The notes under the pieces: generated by a model
The model's input: the letters and a program-made list of their open reading frames with translations, nothing else
Told to the model about the DNA's origin: nothing
The model's database searches: none
Source of the DNA: a virus
IMG/VR virus record: IMGVR_UViG_3300010392_000249
Coordinates: 1 to 42,023 of that record
Length of the DNA stretch: 42,023 nt
Reading direction: 5' to 3' (one strand)
Shown here: positions 8,806 to 17,770 of the stretch, in pieces
Layout of the letters: the number at the start of each line of letters is the position of its first letter
Position numbering within the stretch: the first letter of the stretch is position 1
Made by a program: the position numbers and the translations under genes

Positions 8806-11800
8806 ATGAATCCGTTCGATCAAGGACAAGTAGATCCAGCTATTGAGGCTTTATTTCTAGGCCAAGCTAATGCTGCCAACGCCAAAGACTATCTGAAAGA
8901 AGTTGGTGCAATCATTAGTGATAGAGGTACCGATCCAGAGCTTGCCAAACAGAAAGCTGTAAATGCTGGTGATGTGTACATTGAGAAAGAGGCAGAGCGT
9001 ATGCTTCAATCTTTTTCTCTTGATGTTGACACAGCCCGGTCTATGGGTGAGCGTCTTGGCAAAGGCGAGTACGAAGACAGCGTATCTGGTATGTACAACC
9101 AACTGGCTAACGCTGAAGAACAAGCAGTTGGTAAAGAGGTAATCAAGAAAGAGTTGGAAAAAGACACCAACCTTTCAAGGTACGAAATGCACATGAACCT
9201 TGCTCGTAATGCTGTAGTGTCCAGTCAAGAAAACCAAGGGTTATTGGCAAACGTAGGACAAGCAGCCGAGTTCTTGTTCTCACCAGCTTACGGCACAACC
9301 GTAGTAAACTCTGTACGTGCTGTGTTCCCTGAAGCCGGAGACATCACTGACTACGCCAACATGGGCCAAGTGATTGATTACGCTGCCCAACAGATTGTAA
9401 ACGCAGAGTCACCAGAAGAAGCAGAACGGTTAACTCGTGCTTTGATTGGTGAGTTCCGTTCTCGTGCTGGCGATCTTACAGACAATGCTTACGCCCTTGA
9501 GTCTATGCTGGATGACTTGGATCTTCGAGTAAAGACAAGGGCCAAAGGAGATGTCAACACAATTCGTAACTTTGTTGACGATGTGTTTGGTATTCTTGAG
9601 TACGTAGGGTTGGGCGGTACAGCACGAACTGTAGCAAAAGGGGTAGGGAAAAAGGTAATTGACAACCTTGGTATCGAGATGGTACAAGGCTCCCCTGCTC
9701 AAATTGCTTCGTTGACAGAAGAAGGACAACGCCGACTGTTCGACAGCATGGATGACATCGACAGGATGTTTGAGATCGGTACTCGTGCTGAAGATGTTAC
9801 AGGTTCTTTGATCCTACCTAAGACATCACCAGTGCCTCCAAGCAGCGCACCTTACACTTACCCTTTGCTGGACGAAGCAAGCCAACAGGCACTCACTGAG
9901 GTGTCTCGCAAGGCCGTTGCTATTCAAACCTTTGGTGTGCGCCTTCACGACACAGTGATTAACCCTGTGGAAGACGGTATTGAATACAGCATGAGGTTGG
10001 GTACAAAGAACGGTAAGCCATTCAAGAACGCTGAACGCCTTGAACGTGAGCTTGATTTGTTCGGCATGCCTAAAGGATCCTACGAGATTGAAAAGGTAGA
10101 AGGTGGTTTCATTGCTTCTATCAAAGGCAAAGACACATACTCAAACGACACACTGCTGCCAATGTCAGAGCTTGACATCAAAGGTGGCCGGTGGGCTGCA
10201 CTCTTTGGTAAAGGGTTACAGTTCTCTGATCGTTTGGTAAAGTCTTCTAACGTAGCTGCTCTTCGTTCTGCCAAAGAAGAAGAAACACTGAAGCAAATCA
10301 TTCAACCTTTTGAAAAACTGTGGGGCAAGAAACGTGCTGCTGTAGCGGAAGTGTTGCAAGAAGGCGACACTCAAGGCAAGACGTTTACCCGCAGTGAGCT
10401 TGTGGCCCGTGGGTTTGACCAAAGCCAAGTGCTTGCGTACAACGCTGTACGAGATGCAGCAGATCGAACCTTGTTGTTGAAGAACGAAACCGTCCGTATG
10501 CGACTTCAAGATGAAGGGTGGAACGCATTCAAAACCAAAGGTGGTAAAGAGTTTCTGGTACGCAGGGTAGAGGAAGGGTTTGTACCTAACCGTGTACTCG
10601 ATGTAGACACTGGCTCTATCGTAAGCAACTCTTCCAAACAAGCAGAGAAGTACGACTACTTCCAAGTTAAGGGTGATGGTGTAGGTGCCCAGTACGCACG
10701 TATCCCTAAAGGCGAGTCTCTGTCCCCTCTTCCAAAGCGAATCATTGGAAAGGTTCCCGGATACTTACCGCGGTTCTACACAGCCCCGGCTTTTGTTCGT
10801 AAGCGCATGGCTGACGGATCTACTCGTGCTATGTACACAGCCAACTCTATTGACGAGGCAGAGCGTGTAGCAAAGGATCTGGCTGACGAGACAGGGGAAG
10901 AGTTCTTTGCCATTCGTTCTTCCAACTTGCAAGAACAAGCACGAACCTTTGATGAACTGGAAGAGTTGGATGCTCAAGGTCTGTTGTGGACAAGCGAACG
11001 TAAAGAAGTTCTACGCAACTTTGACGGTACAATGTCAGGGTTAATGGGGCCAGAAGCAGCTATCCGTGGTATCGTTAGCAGTGGTTCAGCCAATGCCGGT
11101 ATTACCCGGTGGACAATTGCTGCCCGTAAGATGTGGGAAAACGGATTCCCTGAGTTCAAACAGTTTGACATGCTGAACCCACCTGTCCGTCCTGACTCCA
11201 TGACTGAAGAGAAGTACAAAGCAGCCAAGAGGTTGTGGGACTTCATCAACATGGTGAACGGTACACACCCGTCTCAAGCAGGTCTGTTGTCTCAAGCTGT
11301 GAAGAACGACATCTACGACTTCTTTGCAGGGATTGGTAAGACAGGTAGTAAGCTGAACAACGCTTCTCAATACGTGGGTCGAGAGATTAGCGGTCAAACA
11401 CAGAACGTAGCCAACATTGGTAAGTCATTTGCGTTTGCTGCTTACCTTGGTCTTAACCCTTTCCGTCAAGCGTTGTTGCAAATGACAATGATTCCCATGT
11501 ACGTAGGTGCAGAGGGTGGTTTGTCTTATGCTGCTTCAGGTAAGTTTGCCCGTGACTTCCTTATTCTGTCAGGTGCGCCTCTTGGCCTTGATGTGGCTAA
11601 GACAGCAAGACAGCTTGGTATGGATGTCAAAGAAGCACAGACACTTGTCAAGGCGTACAACGAATCTGGCCTGAACCAGTTGATATCTAACCACGCATTT
11701 ACCATTGGCTCTTTGTCAGATGCAACAGTTACACGGAGCAACGTGGTCACTCAAGGCATTGGCAGGTTTGTTGATACGGTAAAAGGTTACGGCTTTGATG

Positions 11801-13110
11801 TTGGTCTGAAGGCTGACAAGCGTGGATCTTTCTTGGTGTCTTACAACCGATTCAAAGTGCAAGAAGGCCGTACACCTACAACCAAACAAGACTTTGAAAA
11901 GGTAGCTGCTTTTGCAGAACAGTTGTCGTTGAACCAGAACAGATCTGACCAGTTGCCATACACTCAAGGTGTCCTTGGTATCTTGACACAGTTTATGTCT
12001 CACCAGTTTAAGATGACTGGTCGGTTGATGGGTGCTTTTGGTGGCCCAATCGAACAAGGGTTCTCTCGTGCAGAGATTCAGCGTATGGCTATTGCTTCTC
12101 TGTTGACTTGGGGTGTGGGTGGATATGGTGCGTGGAACGTGTACGATAGGTTCTTGCAAGAGAACGGTATCGACACAAACAACATGGATCCAACAGTACG
12201 TAACGCACTGAGGGACGGTATCGGTGGATTGATGATCGACACTGTGCTGAGTGTAGCAGACAACCCTGACCAGTATACTGACCTTGATACGTCAGCCTTT
12301 GCACCTACTAACGCTGGCTTTGTTGGGATCACACCTGACTCCTTGTTGAAGCTGTTTGACGGTACAAAGAAGTTGGGCAATCTTGGGGACTACGTATCTC
12401 TTAACGCACCTGCTTTGGCCTTGCCAGAGATGATCGTTAAGCCGTTGACACTTGGGTACAAGATGTACCGGACAACAAACGTAGAGGCTCCAGAGATTGC
12501 ACTACGTACTGCGGTAGAAACTTTGAAAGGTTTCCCCTTGTTTAATCAGTCATATCGTGGTATAATTGGCTTAGAGATTGGAAGTAAACTTGACAGCCGT
12601 GGCAATCCTGTGCTAGAGGCAACCAAAGGCGAGTTGGTAGGTTACCTTCTGACAGGCCTTCCTTCAGCCAAAGAGTCCGACCTACGAGTAGCACAAGCCA
12701 GATTCTTTGGTGAATACTCTGGTATGGATAATGCCGGGTTAAGCAAGAAGGTTAAAGAGGCTGCTACAGATTACGCAACAACTGTGTTGATGCCACTGCT
12801 CCAAGGGTTTGAAGCGGGTGAACAAACGATAGATCGAATCATTGAAGTGGTTGATGCAGTGAACGCTTTGAACTACTACTCTCTGTCTGAGATTAACCGT
12901 GACGCTTTCTACGAAACAGTGTTCAACGTAGTAGAGAAGAGTGGTGTTACAAAGACAGATCAGTTCCGTGATCGACTCTTTGATGCAACATTCAGTGACA
13001 GCGTGATTCCTAACGGTAACTTGCTGGACACAATCAGGGATGCCCCAATCACCGATGACGAGAAACGTATCCTTACTGAACAACTTGAACGTATGAGAGC
13101 TTACAAATAA
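8806..13110 (+). CDS. Large internal virion protein (ejection protein)
   Basis: 1,434 residues, the largest gene of the phage. The sequence is mainly helical and polar, with a hydrophobic Gly-rich segment around residue 265 (GILEYVGLGGTARTVAKGVG). A further region around 880-960 (FAFAAYLGLNPFRQALLQM and following) could insert into membrane. Size, place after the gp14-like gene and composition match T7 gp16-type ejection proteins that form the periplasmic channel. The N-terminal transglycosylase domain of T7 gp16 is not seen; the muramidase function may instead be supplied by the GH24 protein at 14759. It overlaps the next gene by one base. Confidence 0.8.
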   Translation: MNPFDQGQVDPAIEALFLGQANAANAKDYLKEVGAIISDRGTDPELAKQKAVNAGDVYIEKEAERMLQSFSLDVDTARSMGERLGKGEYEDSVSGMYNQLANAEEQAVGKEVIKKELEKDTNLSRYEMHMNLARNAVVSSQENQGLLANVGQAAEFLFSPAYGTTVVNSVRAVFPEAGDITDYANMGQVIDYAAQQIVNAESPEEAERLTRALIGEFRSRAGDLTDNAYALESMLDDLDLRVKTRAKGDVNTIRNFVDDVFGILEYVGLGGTARTVAKGVGKKVIDNLGIEMVQGSPAQIASLTEEGQRRLFDSMDDIDRMFEIGTRAEDVTGSLILPKTSPVPPSSAPYTYPLLDEASQQALTEVSRKAVAIQTFGVRLHDTVINPVEDGIEYSMRLGTKNGKPFKNAERLERELDLFGMPKGSYEIEKVEGGFIASIKGKDTYSNDTLLPMSELDIKGGRWAALFGKGLQFSDRLVKSSNVAALRSAKEEETLKQIIQPFEKLWGKKRAAVAEVLQEGDTQGKTFTRSELVARGFDQSQVLAYNAVRDAADRTLLLKNETVRMRLQDEGWNAFKTKGGKEFLVRRVEEGFVPNRVLDVDTGSIVSNSSKQAEKYDYFQVKGDGVGAQYARIPKGESLSPLPKRIIGKVPGYLPRFYTAPAFVRKRMADGSTRAMYTANSIDEAERVAKDLADETGEEFFAIRSSNLQEQARTFDELEELDAQGLLWTSERKEVLRNFDGTMSGLMGPEAAIRGIVSSGSANAGITRWTIAARKMWENGFPEFKQFDMLNPPVRPDSMTEEKYKAAKRLWDFINMVNGTHPSQAGLLSQAVKNDIYDFFAGIGKTGSKLNNASQYVGREISGQTQNVANIGKSFAFAAYLGLNPFRQALLQMTMIPMYVGAEGGLSYAASGKFARDFLILSGAPLGLDVAKTARQLGMDVKEAQTLVKAYNESGLNQLISNHAFTIGSLSDATVTRSNVVTQGIGRFVDTVKGYGFDVGLKADKRGSFLVSYNRFKVQEGRTPTTKQDFEKVAAFAEQLSLNQNRSDQLPYTQGVLGILTQFMSHQFKMTGRLMGAFGGPIEQGFSRAEIQRMAIASLLTWGVGGYGAWNVYDRFLQENGIDTNNMDPTVRNALRDGIGGLMIDTVLSVADNPDQYTDLDTSAFAPTNAGFVGITPDSLLKLFDGTKKLGNLGDYVSLNAPALALPEMIVKPLTLGYKMYRTTNVEAPEIALRTAVETLKGFPLFNQSYRGIIGLEIGSKLDSRGNPVLEATKGELVGYLLTGLPSAKESDLRVAQARFFGEYSGMDNAGLSKKVKEAATDYATTVLMPLLQGFEAGEQTIDRIIEVVDAVNALNYYSLSEINRDAFYETVFNVVEKSGVTKTDQFRDRLFDATFSDSVIPNGNLLDTIRDAPITDDEKRILTEQLERMRAYK
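12538..12566 (+). promoter_or_regulatory. Possible extended -10 promoter inside the large internal virion gene
   Basis: TATAAT at 12561-12566 preceded by TGG (extended -10) and, 17 bases upstream, TTGTTT (3 of 6 matches to the -35). It would serve the 553-aa internal virion gene. Weaker than the other promoters in this genome. Confidence 0.35.
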
Positions 13111-14771
13111 TGGCAGACATTCAACAAATCCTTGGTGCACCCCCAACCATCACACCTCTTGTTGGTGCTGAAGGGCGCAACTTTGAACGGCCAAGCTCAT
13201 CTCTTGAGAACTTTGCCAAGATTGCTGGTGTTGGCCTAGAGTTGTACGGCCAGTACAAAGAGCAGAAAGATGCTGAAGAAGCAGCCGCCGTTATGGGTGA
13301 GATCAACGAAGACATTGAACTGTCTGTTGCATCCACTATTGATCCTACTGTTCTTGATGAGATTGAATCGGCAGGTAAGCGGATTACTTCTCTTGAGGTA
13401 CAAGGTATTCGTACTCTTGATGTAGACCTTGCCCGTAACAAGACCTACGTGGCCCTTGCTGCCAAGTACGCTAACAATCCAGAGGCAATGGAAAAGATTG
13501 ACGATGTGTTCAAGCGTACAAACCCAATGGCCGAAGATCTGGAAGTTCGAGAGAAAGAGTTGCGTGACATGCAACAGAAGAACTACGAAGCAGGTATGGT
13601 CAAGATCCGTGACACGTTGAACAACAACGGATTCAACACCACATCCATGACAGACGGTGACGCTATCGCTTTGTACAACGAGAAGTTTGCGTCTCAAGAT
13701 CAACAGCTTGCTGCTGACAAACTTCGTCTGGAAGACTTGCGCCGTAGGGTTGACTCAAACAAACTGCGCCGTGAAGATGCAGCGTTGCAAGCAATGGATC
13801 TGTTGGGTGAAGCTGCTGGTAAGGTTCTGTCTGGCTATCAAACAGAGGCCAACAACATTATCTCTAACCCAAACACAACTAGGGAAGAGAAGTTGACACA
13901 GTTGACAACTTACGTAAACTCTGTCAAAGCACAGGTATACCAATCATCCAACGGTGTGCTCACTCCTGCCCAAGTGGACGAGAAGTTCAAAGCTATCCAG
14001 ACCTTGTACGATGGACACGTACAGATTTTGAGTGGTGAGTTCTCTGGTGCAGATGCAACCGTTATGGAGAACCGTAACAAGCTGATTACTGCTGCCTCTG
14101 TCAACAACCTGTTCAACAATCAACCTGACTTGGCCGACAGATTAGCCCGACTGGATGCGCTTGGTAATTCCATGAGGAACGTAGATCCTGTTGTTCAACG
14201 ATCCATCCTCGGTAAGTTCTCTAACCAGTTGGCACAGGACGTATTGGGGCCACAGAGCACTTCCGGTGGCCTTACCCAAGGTGACGCTAGGACAGGTGGT
14301 TCCAACGCAGCAGAGAAGGCTACAGACCTGTCTACGGCGATTCGTGGTTTAAACGACATCAACGAGGTCAGTGCTACTGCCATGAGTAAACTGGTGGTAC
14401 GTGGCCTGAATGACTACGAAAGCGGTAACTCTAACGTTATGTTCAACATGATTGGTGGCCTTGCTGATCCAAAGATGGTTGGTATCATCCAACAATCACA
14501 GAACCAAGAAGAGTTGATTGCTCGTGTTGCACCTGCTGTTGAGAAGTTTGGATCCGATGTGTTGAAGACAGCACAGAGTAGATTGAAGACTTACGAAGGT
14601 AAGTACACCAAAGAAGTAACCAAGGAAGGGTTGATTAAACTGCGTCCTTCCAGTAACAACTCGCAAGACTTACGTGCGTTGCAAACCATTGAGAACACCA
14701 TCAACAACTCGATCAAAGCAATGGCTCATGTCAACGGATCAACAGACTACAACTCAGTATGGGCAGATTAA
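13110..14771 (+). CDS. Internal virion protein (T7 gp15-like by position)
   Basis: 553 residues, acidic, predicted almost entirely helical with heptad-like Leu/Ala spacing. No catalytic motif. Two large internal proteins following the gp14-like gene are the rule in T7-like phages, so this is probably the second core protein, with order inverted relative to T7 (large one first). ATG overlaps the preceding stop (TAATG). Its 3' end overlaps or abuts the lysozyme gene. Confidence 0.75.
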   Translation: MADIQQILGAPPTITPLVGAEGRNFERPSSSLENFAKIAGVGLELYGQYKEQKDAEEAAAVMGEINEDIELSVASTIDPTVLDEIESAGKRITSLEVQGIRTLDVDLARNKTYVALAAKYANNPEAMEKIDDVFKRTNPMAEDLEVREKELRDMQQKNYEAGMVKIRDTLNNNGFNTTSMTDGDAIALYNEKFASQDQQLAADKLRLEDLRRRVDSNKLRREDAALQAMDLLGEAAGKVLSGYQTEANNIISNPNTTREEKLTQLTTYVNSVKAQVYQSSNGVLTPAQVDEKFKAIQTLYDGHVQILSGEFSGADATVMENRNKLITAASVNNLFNNQPDLADRLARLDALGNSMRNVDPVVQRSILGKFSNQLAQDVLGPQSTSGGLTQGDARTGGSNAAEKATDLSTAIRGLNDINEVSATAMSKLVVRGLNDYESGNSNVMFNMIGGLADPKMVGIIQQSQNQEELIARVAPAVEKFGSDVLKTAQSRLKTYEGKYTKEVTKEGLIKLRPSSNNSQDLRALQTIENTINNSIKAMAHVNGSTDYNSVWAD

Positions 14772-15655
14772 TAAATATGTTCAAGGAACTTCTGAAACAA
14801 TTTGTACAACCAACAGAGACGGAAGGAAAGGGATCAACAAACAACCCTTCCTCATCTGTTGCTAAACCACAACAAGGGTTTGTTGAAGGTTTGAAATCTT
14901 TCTTTGGTTCACCTGTTGACAACAACAAAGATCAACAGTATAATGGTGTTAAGAAGAATAATTCTTTAACTAACAAACCAAACAATCAATTAAATAATAA
15001 AGATGAAGAAGGTAATGTAGGAAATAATATGTTCACTATTGATTCTTTTGTAGATACTCTTGGTGATTGGGAAGGTAAAGAAGATCACAAAGACCAGATC
15101 GGTAAGTTCACTTACGGGTATGGAGTTCTTCCTGCTACAGCAAGACAGTTTGGTGTGAGTTACAACAACAAGTCTGATCGTAGAGAGAACGCTGTTCAAG
15201 TGTACTCAAAGATGTACGACAAGATTCGTGAAGAACAGCCTGAACTTGACTTTGACCAGCTTGGCCCTGAAGTAGCTACTGCTGTGTTCTCTACGTACAT
15301 TAACCTTGGTTCATTCAACAATGCTGAAACCTTTGTAGGTAAGCTGAAAGAAGGTGATGTAGAAGGTGCTGCTGACTCTCTGTTCTTGTACAAGAATGTA
15401 CGTGAGCAAGGTAAGCTGAAGTCTTCCAAAGGATTAGTAGCACGTAGGGCTAAAGAGTACAACCTGTTCCTTCGCTCACTTGGCAAGACAGAAGGGTTTG
15501 TCACCTCTGTTGAGGTGGAAGGTACACGAGACAAACCAGTGTTTGTTCTTAAAGATGATCAAGGCAACGAAGTGAAACGAGTAGATTCCAAGTACCCTCT
15601 TGCCCAAGGCAACAGCTTGAAGTCTGTTTCCATTGAACAACCAACCGTAGCGTAA
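14759..15655 (+). CDS. GH24 (T4-type) lysozyme, probably virion-associated, with possible internal start
   Basis: 298 residues. Residues 1-90 are a disordered Asn/Lys-rich linker. Residues 92-240 form a T4-lysozyme-like muramidase: W104-E105-G106, then D112 and F117-T118-Y119-G120-Y121-G122. The spacing of D112 to T118 equals D20 to T26 in T4 lysozyme, so E105, D112 and T118 are the likely catalytic residues. The tail (about 245-298) is beta-rich. The gene follows the internal virion genes, so the full-length protein may locally digest peptidoglycan during entry. Alternative starts are the ATG at 14777, and the ATG at 15029 (residue 91), which has an AGGA site 7 bases upstream and a perfect promoter ahead of it. 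No signal peptide is seen. Confidence 0.8.
   Translation: MGRLINMFKELLKQFVQPTETEGKGSTNNPSSSVAKPQQGFVEGLKSFFGSPVDNNKDQQYNGVKKNNSLTNKPNNQLNNKDEEGNVGNNMFTIDSFVDTLGDWEGKEDHKDQIGKFTYGYGVLPATARQFGVSYNNKSDRRENAVQVYSKMYDKIREEQPELDFDQLGPEVATAVFSTYINLGSFNNAETFVGKLKEGDVEGAADSLFLYKNVREQGKLKSSKGLVARRAKEYNLFLRSLGKTEGFVTSVEVEGTRDKPVFVLKDDQGNEVKRVDSKYPLAQGNSLKSVSIEQPTVA
14916..14944 (+). promoter_or_regulatory. Perfect-consensus sigma-70 promoter inside the lysozyme gene
   Basis: TTGACA at 14916-14921, a 17-base spacer, and TATAAT at 14939-14944: full consensus at both hexamers. It lies in the AT-rich linker of the lysozyme gene, about 85 bases upstream of the in-frame ATG at 15029. The transcript would encode just the GH24 domain and tail. 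Confidence 0.65.
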
Positions 15656-15672
15656 AAAGGTACACATAAACT

Positions 15673-16542
15673 ATGTTCGACTTCACCAACAAGAAAGCAG
15701 CTTTGGACAGGTTCAAACCAACCAACACTGTTACGTTCAACAAAGCAAACCAAACACCTACAGGTGAGGCCACTGACGTTTCGTTCAGAGAGGCCATCAG
15801 TAACGTGGAACGTAACCGAGTAAGCTCACCTATCACAGATGAGAAGCAACGCCCTGTACGTACCGTAAAAGACGTTCTGGATGTGTTGAAGAAGTATATG
15901 TCTTCTGGTGGTGGCAGTGGCGGTGGTGGTGCCATCATCAACTCTGAACCTGTTGCTAGACAGAAGGTATCTGTTGTAGCTATTGAAGGACAGACTCTAA
16001 TCAACATTGCTCCTTTTGAATACGAAGTCGGTGCTGATCTGATTGACGTTACAGTGAACGGTTTGGTTCAACAGAAAGATGCGTACACTGAGACACTCCC
16101 TTCAGAGTTGGTGTTCACTGATCCGTTGACTGCTGGTGATGTTGTAGAGATTACCATCTACCAAGCCGGTGCATTTACTGTGCTGCCAACTGCTGAGAAC
16201 ATTTCTGCTACAGATGGATTTGGTGGCTTATTGTGGAACACAGTACAGAAGTTCATCAACTACATCAAAGGCCCGAACGGATCCAGTCAGGTAGGATATA
16301 CCCCCGCAGGCACAGGGGCGGTGGCGACAGTAACAGGGAAGAAACTACAGAGAGAAGTTCGTAGCGTATTTGATTTTATGACGGAAGAACAGATCTCAGA
16401 CGCGCGAACCATGACTCCTGTTTTAGATCACACTGCGGCACTTAATGCGGCTTTTGTAGCTTGTTCGGTAGTTAATATACCTGCTAACTGCGTTATTAGA
16501 ATTACTTCACTTGTAATTATTCCAACAGTAAAGACCTTGTAG
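15673..16542 (+). CDS. Tailspike/tail fibre, N-terminal part (frameshifted from C-terminal part)
   Basis: 289 residues before a premature stop. Residues 1-85 form the virion-attachment region (start MFDFTNKKAALDRFKPTN). A Gly/Ser linker (SGGGSGGGG) follows, then a beta domain (about 95-180) similar to T7-fibre-type attachment domains. From about residue 205 (VGYTPAGTGAVATVTGKKL and REVRSVFDFMTEEQ) the text is the typical neck of pectate-lyase-fold tailspikes. The frame stops at 16540-16542, while the following frame carries on the same fold (VGESRYTSQI). A single missing base near 16537-16540 explains the break. Codon use changes around 16290, where GCG/GGC-rich sequence begins. Confidence 0.8.
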   Translation: MFDFTNKKAALDRFKPTNTVTFNKANQTPTGEATDVSFREAISNVERNRVSSPITDEKQRPVRTVKDVLDVLKKYMSSGGGSGGGGAIINSEPVARQKVSVVAIEGQTLINIAPFEYEVGADLIDVTVNGLVQQKDAYTETLPSELVFTDPLTAGDVVEITIYQAGAFTVLPTAENISATDGFGGLLWNTVQKFINYIKGPNGSSQVGYTPAGTGAVATVTGKKLQREVRSVFDFMTEEQISDARTMTPVLDHTAALNAAFVACSVVNIPANCVIRITSLVIIPTVKTL

Positions 16543-16571
16543 GCGAGTCTAGGTACACATCACAAATTCTT

Positions 16572-17684
16572 GTGGATGCAGACACGGATGGTATTCGCGC
16601 AGGAATTCAAACAACAGTAAGAGATTTGAGAATTAAAGGCGGCGCTAGCGTAACAGCGGCTAGAGCATTGTTTCTATTGCGGGACGATAATTGCTTTAGA
16701 TCTAACTTTACTCGTTTGATTATTGGTGGTTTTGGTACTTCACTTGGCGACACTACAAATACGCGCTGCCCAGCAATGGGCATCAAATCTGGTAACACTT
16801 TTTTAATCGGTTTTAGTGATAGCTATATTTTTAACTGCGGTATTGGCTGGGATAACTATTCAAGCACAAACGGACGCTTAAACGCTTGCGAAATTAGCAA
16901 TGTAGAAATGCACTCTTGCGGATTGGGCGCTCGGCTTAAAGTGCTAAATGGCGTGACGTTTAACAATTGGGTTTCTGAAAACTGCGATCAAGAGGGTCTA
17001 ATTGTTTCGTCGTGCCGGGGTGTCACTTTTAACAGCCCATATTTTGAAGTAAACAACCAACAAAACACCGGTTTGTATAAAGCGGAGTTCATTATTAAAG
17101 CAGATGGTTTAAATGGCGGCTCTAATGATGTGGGTGGCTCTGTGCAAATTAACGACCCTTATATGTCACCAGGAGCAAATTCGGTTGTTGGTTTGCAAAT
17201 TGAACAACAAAGACTTGCTTTCTTAAATGGCGGTCATTTTATTAACTTTGCTGGAAAGCCAAACACAATCATTATTGATGCACCGGGGCAAGCGACAAAC
17301 TTTTTCATTAATAGCGGAGTTGCGCCAGTATTTAACGCAAACTTGGTTGTTGGCCCATATACCCAAACAGGTGCCTCGCCTTTAGGTTTTGTCGGTCCAA
17401 GATTTCGCACTAAAAACGGACAAACCCCAAGTTTGGGAATTGGCGTCTCTTCTATACTGTTTACGCCGGTGGTTGGGGAGTCAGGAATTTTAACAATTCA
17501 GGCGACTAATAATAATTCATCCTTTAGGTGGTCTGGGGTGATACAACGATTTAGCACCTCAATAACGGTAGTCACGCTTGACAGCTCAAACCTCAGCGTC
17601 ACCGACTCGGCTGGCGCGGTTAATTTAACGCAAACGGGGGGCGGTGCTATTGCTTTTGTTTGGTCTTACATTCGGACACAATAA
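16572..17684 (+). CDS. Tailspike C-terminal part, right-handed beta-helix (frame shifted)
   Basis: 370 residues counted from the GTG at 16572, but the frame is open from 16500. The residues before the GTG (DLVGESRYTSQIL) continue the tailspike from the previous gene, so this is not an independent gene; no ribosome-binding site precedes the GTG. The sequence has the short repeating strands and Asn/Gly turns of a parallel beta-helix (for example SCRGVTFNSPYFEVNNQQ), then a beta-sandwich end. Such spikes bind, and often cleave, surface polysaccharide. Codon use (many GCG, TTA, ATT) differs from the surrounding structural genes, which suggests recent acquisition of the receptor-binding half. Either a real frameshift mutation or a sequencing error separates the halves. 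Confidence 0.75.
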   Translation: MDADTDGIRAGIQTTVRDLRIKGGASVTAARALFLLRDDNCFRSNFTRLIIGGFGTSLGDTTNTRCPAMGIKSGNTFLIGFSDSYIFNCGIGWDNYSSTNGRLNACEISNVEMHSCGLGARLKVLNGVTFNNWVSENCDQEGLIVSSCRGVTFNSPYFEVNNQQNTGLYKAEFIIKADGLNGGSNDVGGSVQINDPYMSPGANSVVGLQIEQQRLAFLNGGHFINFAGKPNTIIIDAPGQATNFFINSGVAPVFNANLVVGPYTQTGASPLGFVGPRFRTKNGQTPSLGIGVSSILFTPVVGESGILTIQATNNNSSFRWSGVIQRFSTSITVVTLDSSNLSVTDSAGAVNLTQTGGGAIAFVWSYIRTQ

Positions 17685-17731
17685 TGCAACTCTCAACCAA
17701 CTTCACCCTATCCGAGTTCACCAAACTATAG
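17684..17731 (+). pseudogene. Remnant 5' end of an M15-type endolysin gene (copy 1)
   Basis: A 15-codon frame starting in the tailspike stop (TAATG) reads MQLSTNFTLSEFTKL and then stops. This is the typical N-terminus of peptidase M15A-family phage endolysins, which usually begin M-L-S-x-N-F-T-L-x-E-F-T-K-S-x-T-A. Nothing downstream continues the domain; a terminator follows within 12 bases. A second, different copy lies at 38922. Confidence 0.65.
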
Positions 17732-17742
17732 TTTGTAAAGAA

Positions 17743-17770
17743 GGGAGGATCAAACCTCCCTTTCTTCTTT
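17743..17770 (+). terminator. Convergent rho-independent terminator
   Basis: GGGAGG (17743-17748), 6-base loop, CCTCCC (17755-17760), then TTTCTTCTTTTT. The A/G-rich left flank also gives a usable T-run for the minus strand. It separates the rightward virion unit from the leftward unit whose last gene ends at 17771. Confidence 0.88.

Noticed and set aside
16572-17684. Independent gene starting at the GTG at 16572
   Set aside because: No ribosome-binding site, and the residues upstream in the same frame continue the tailspike sequence.
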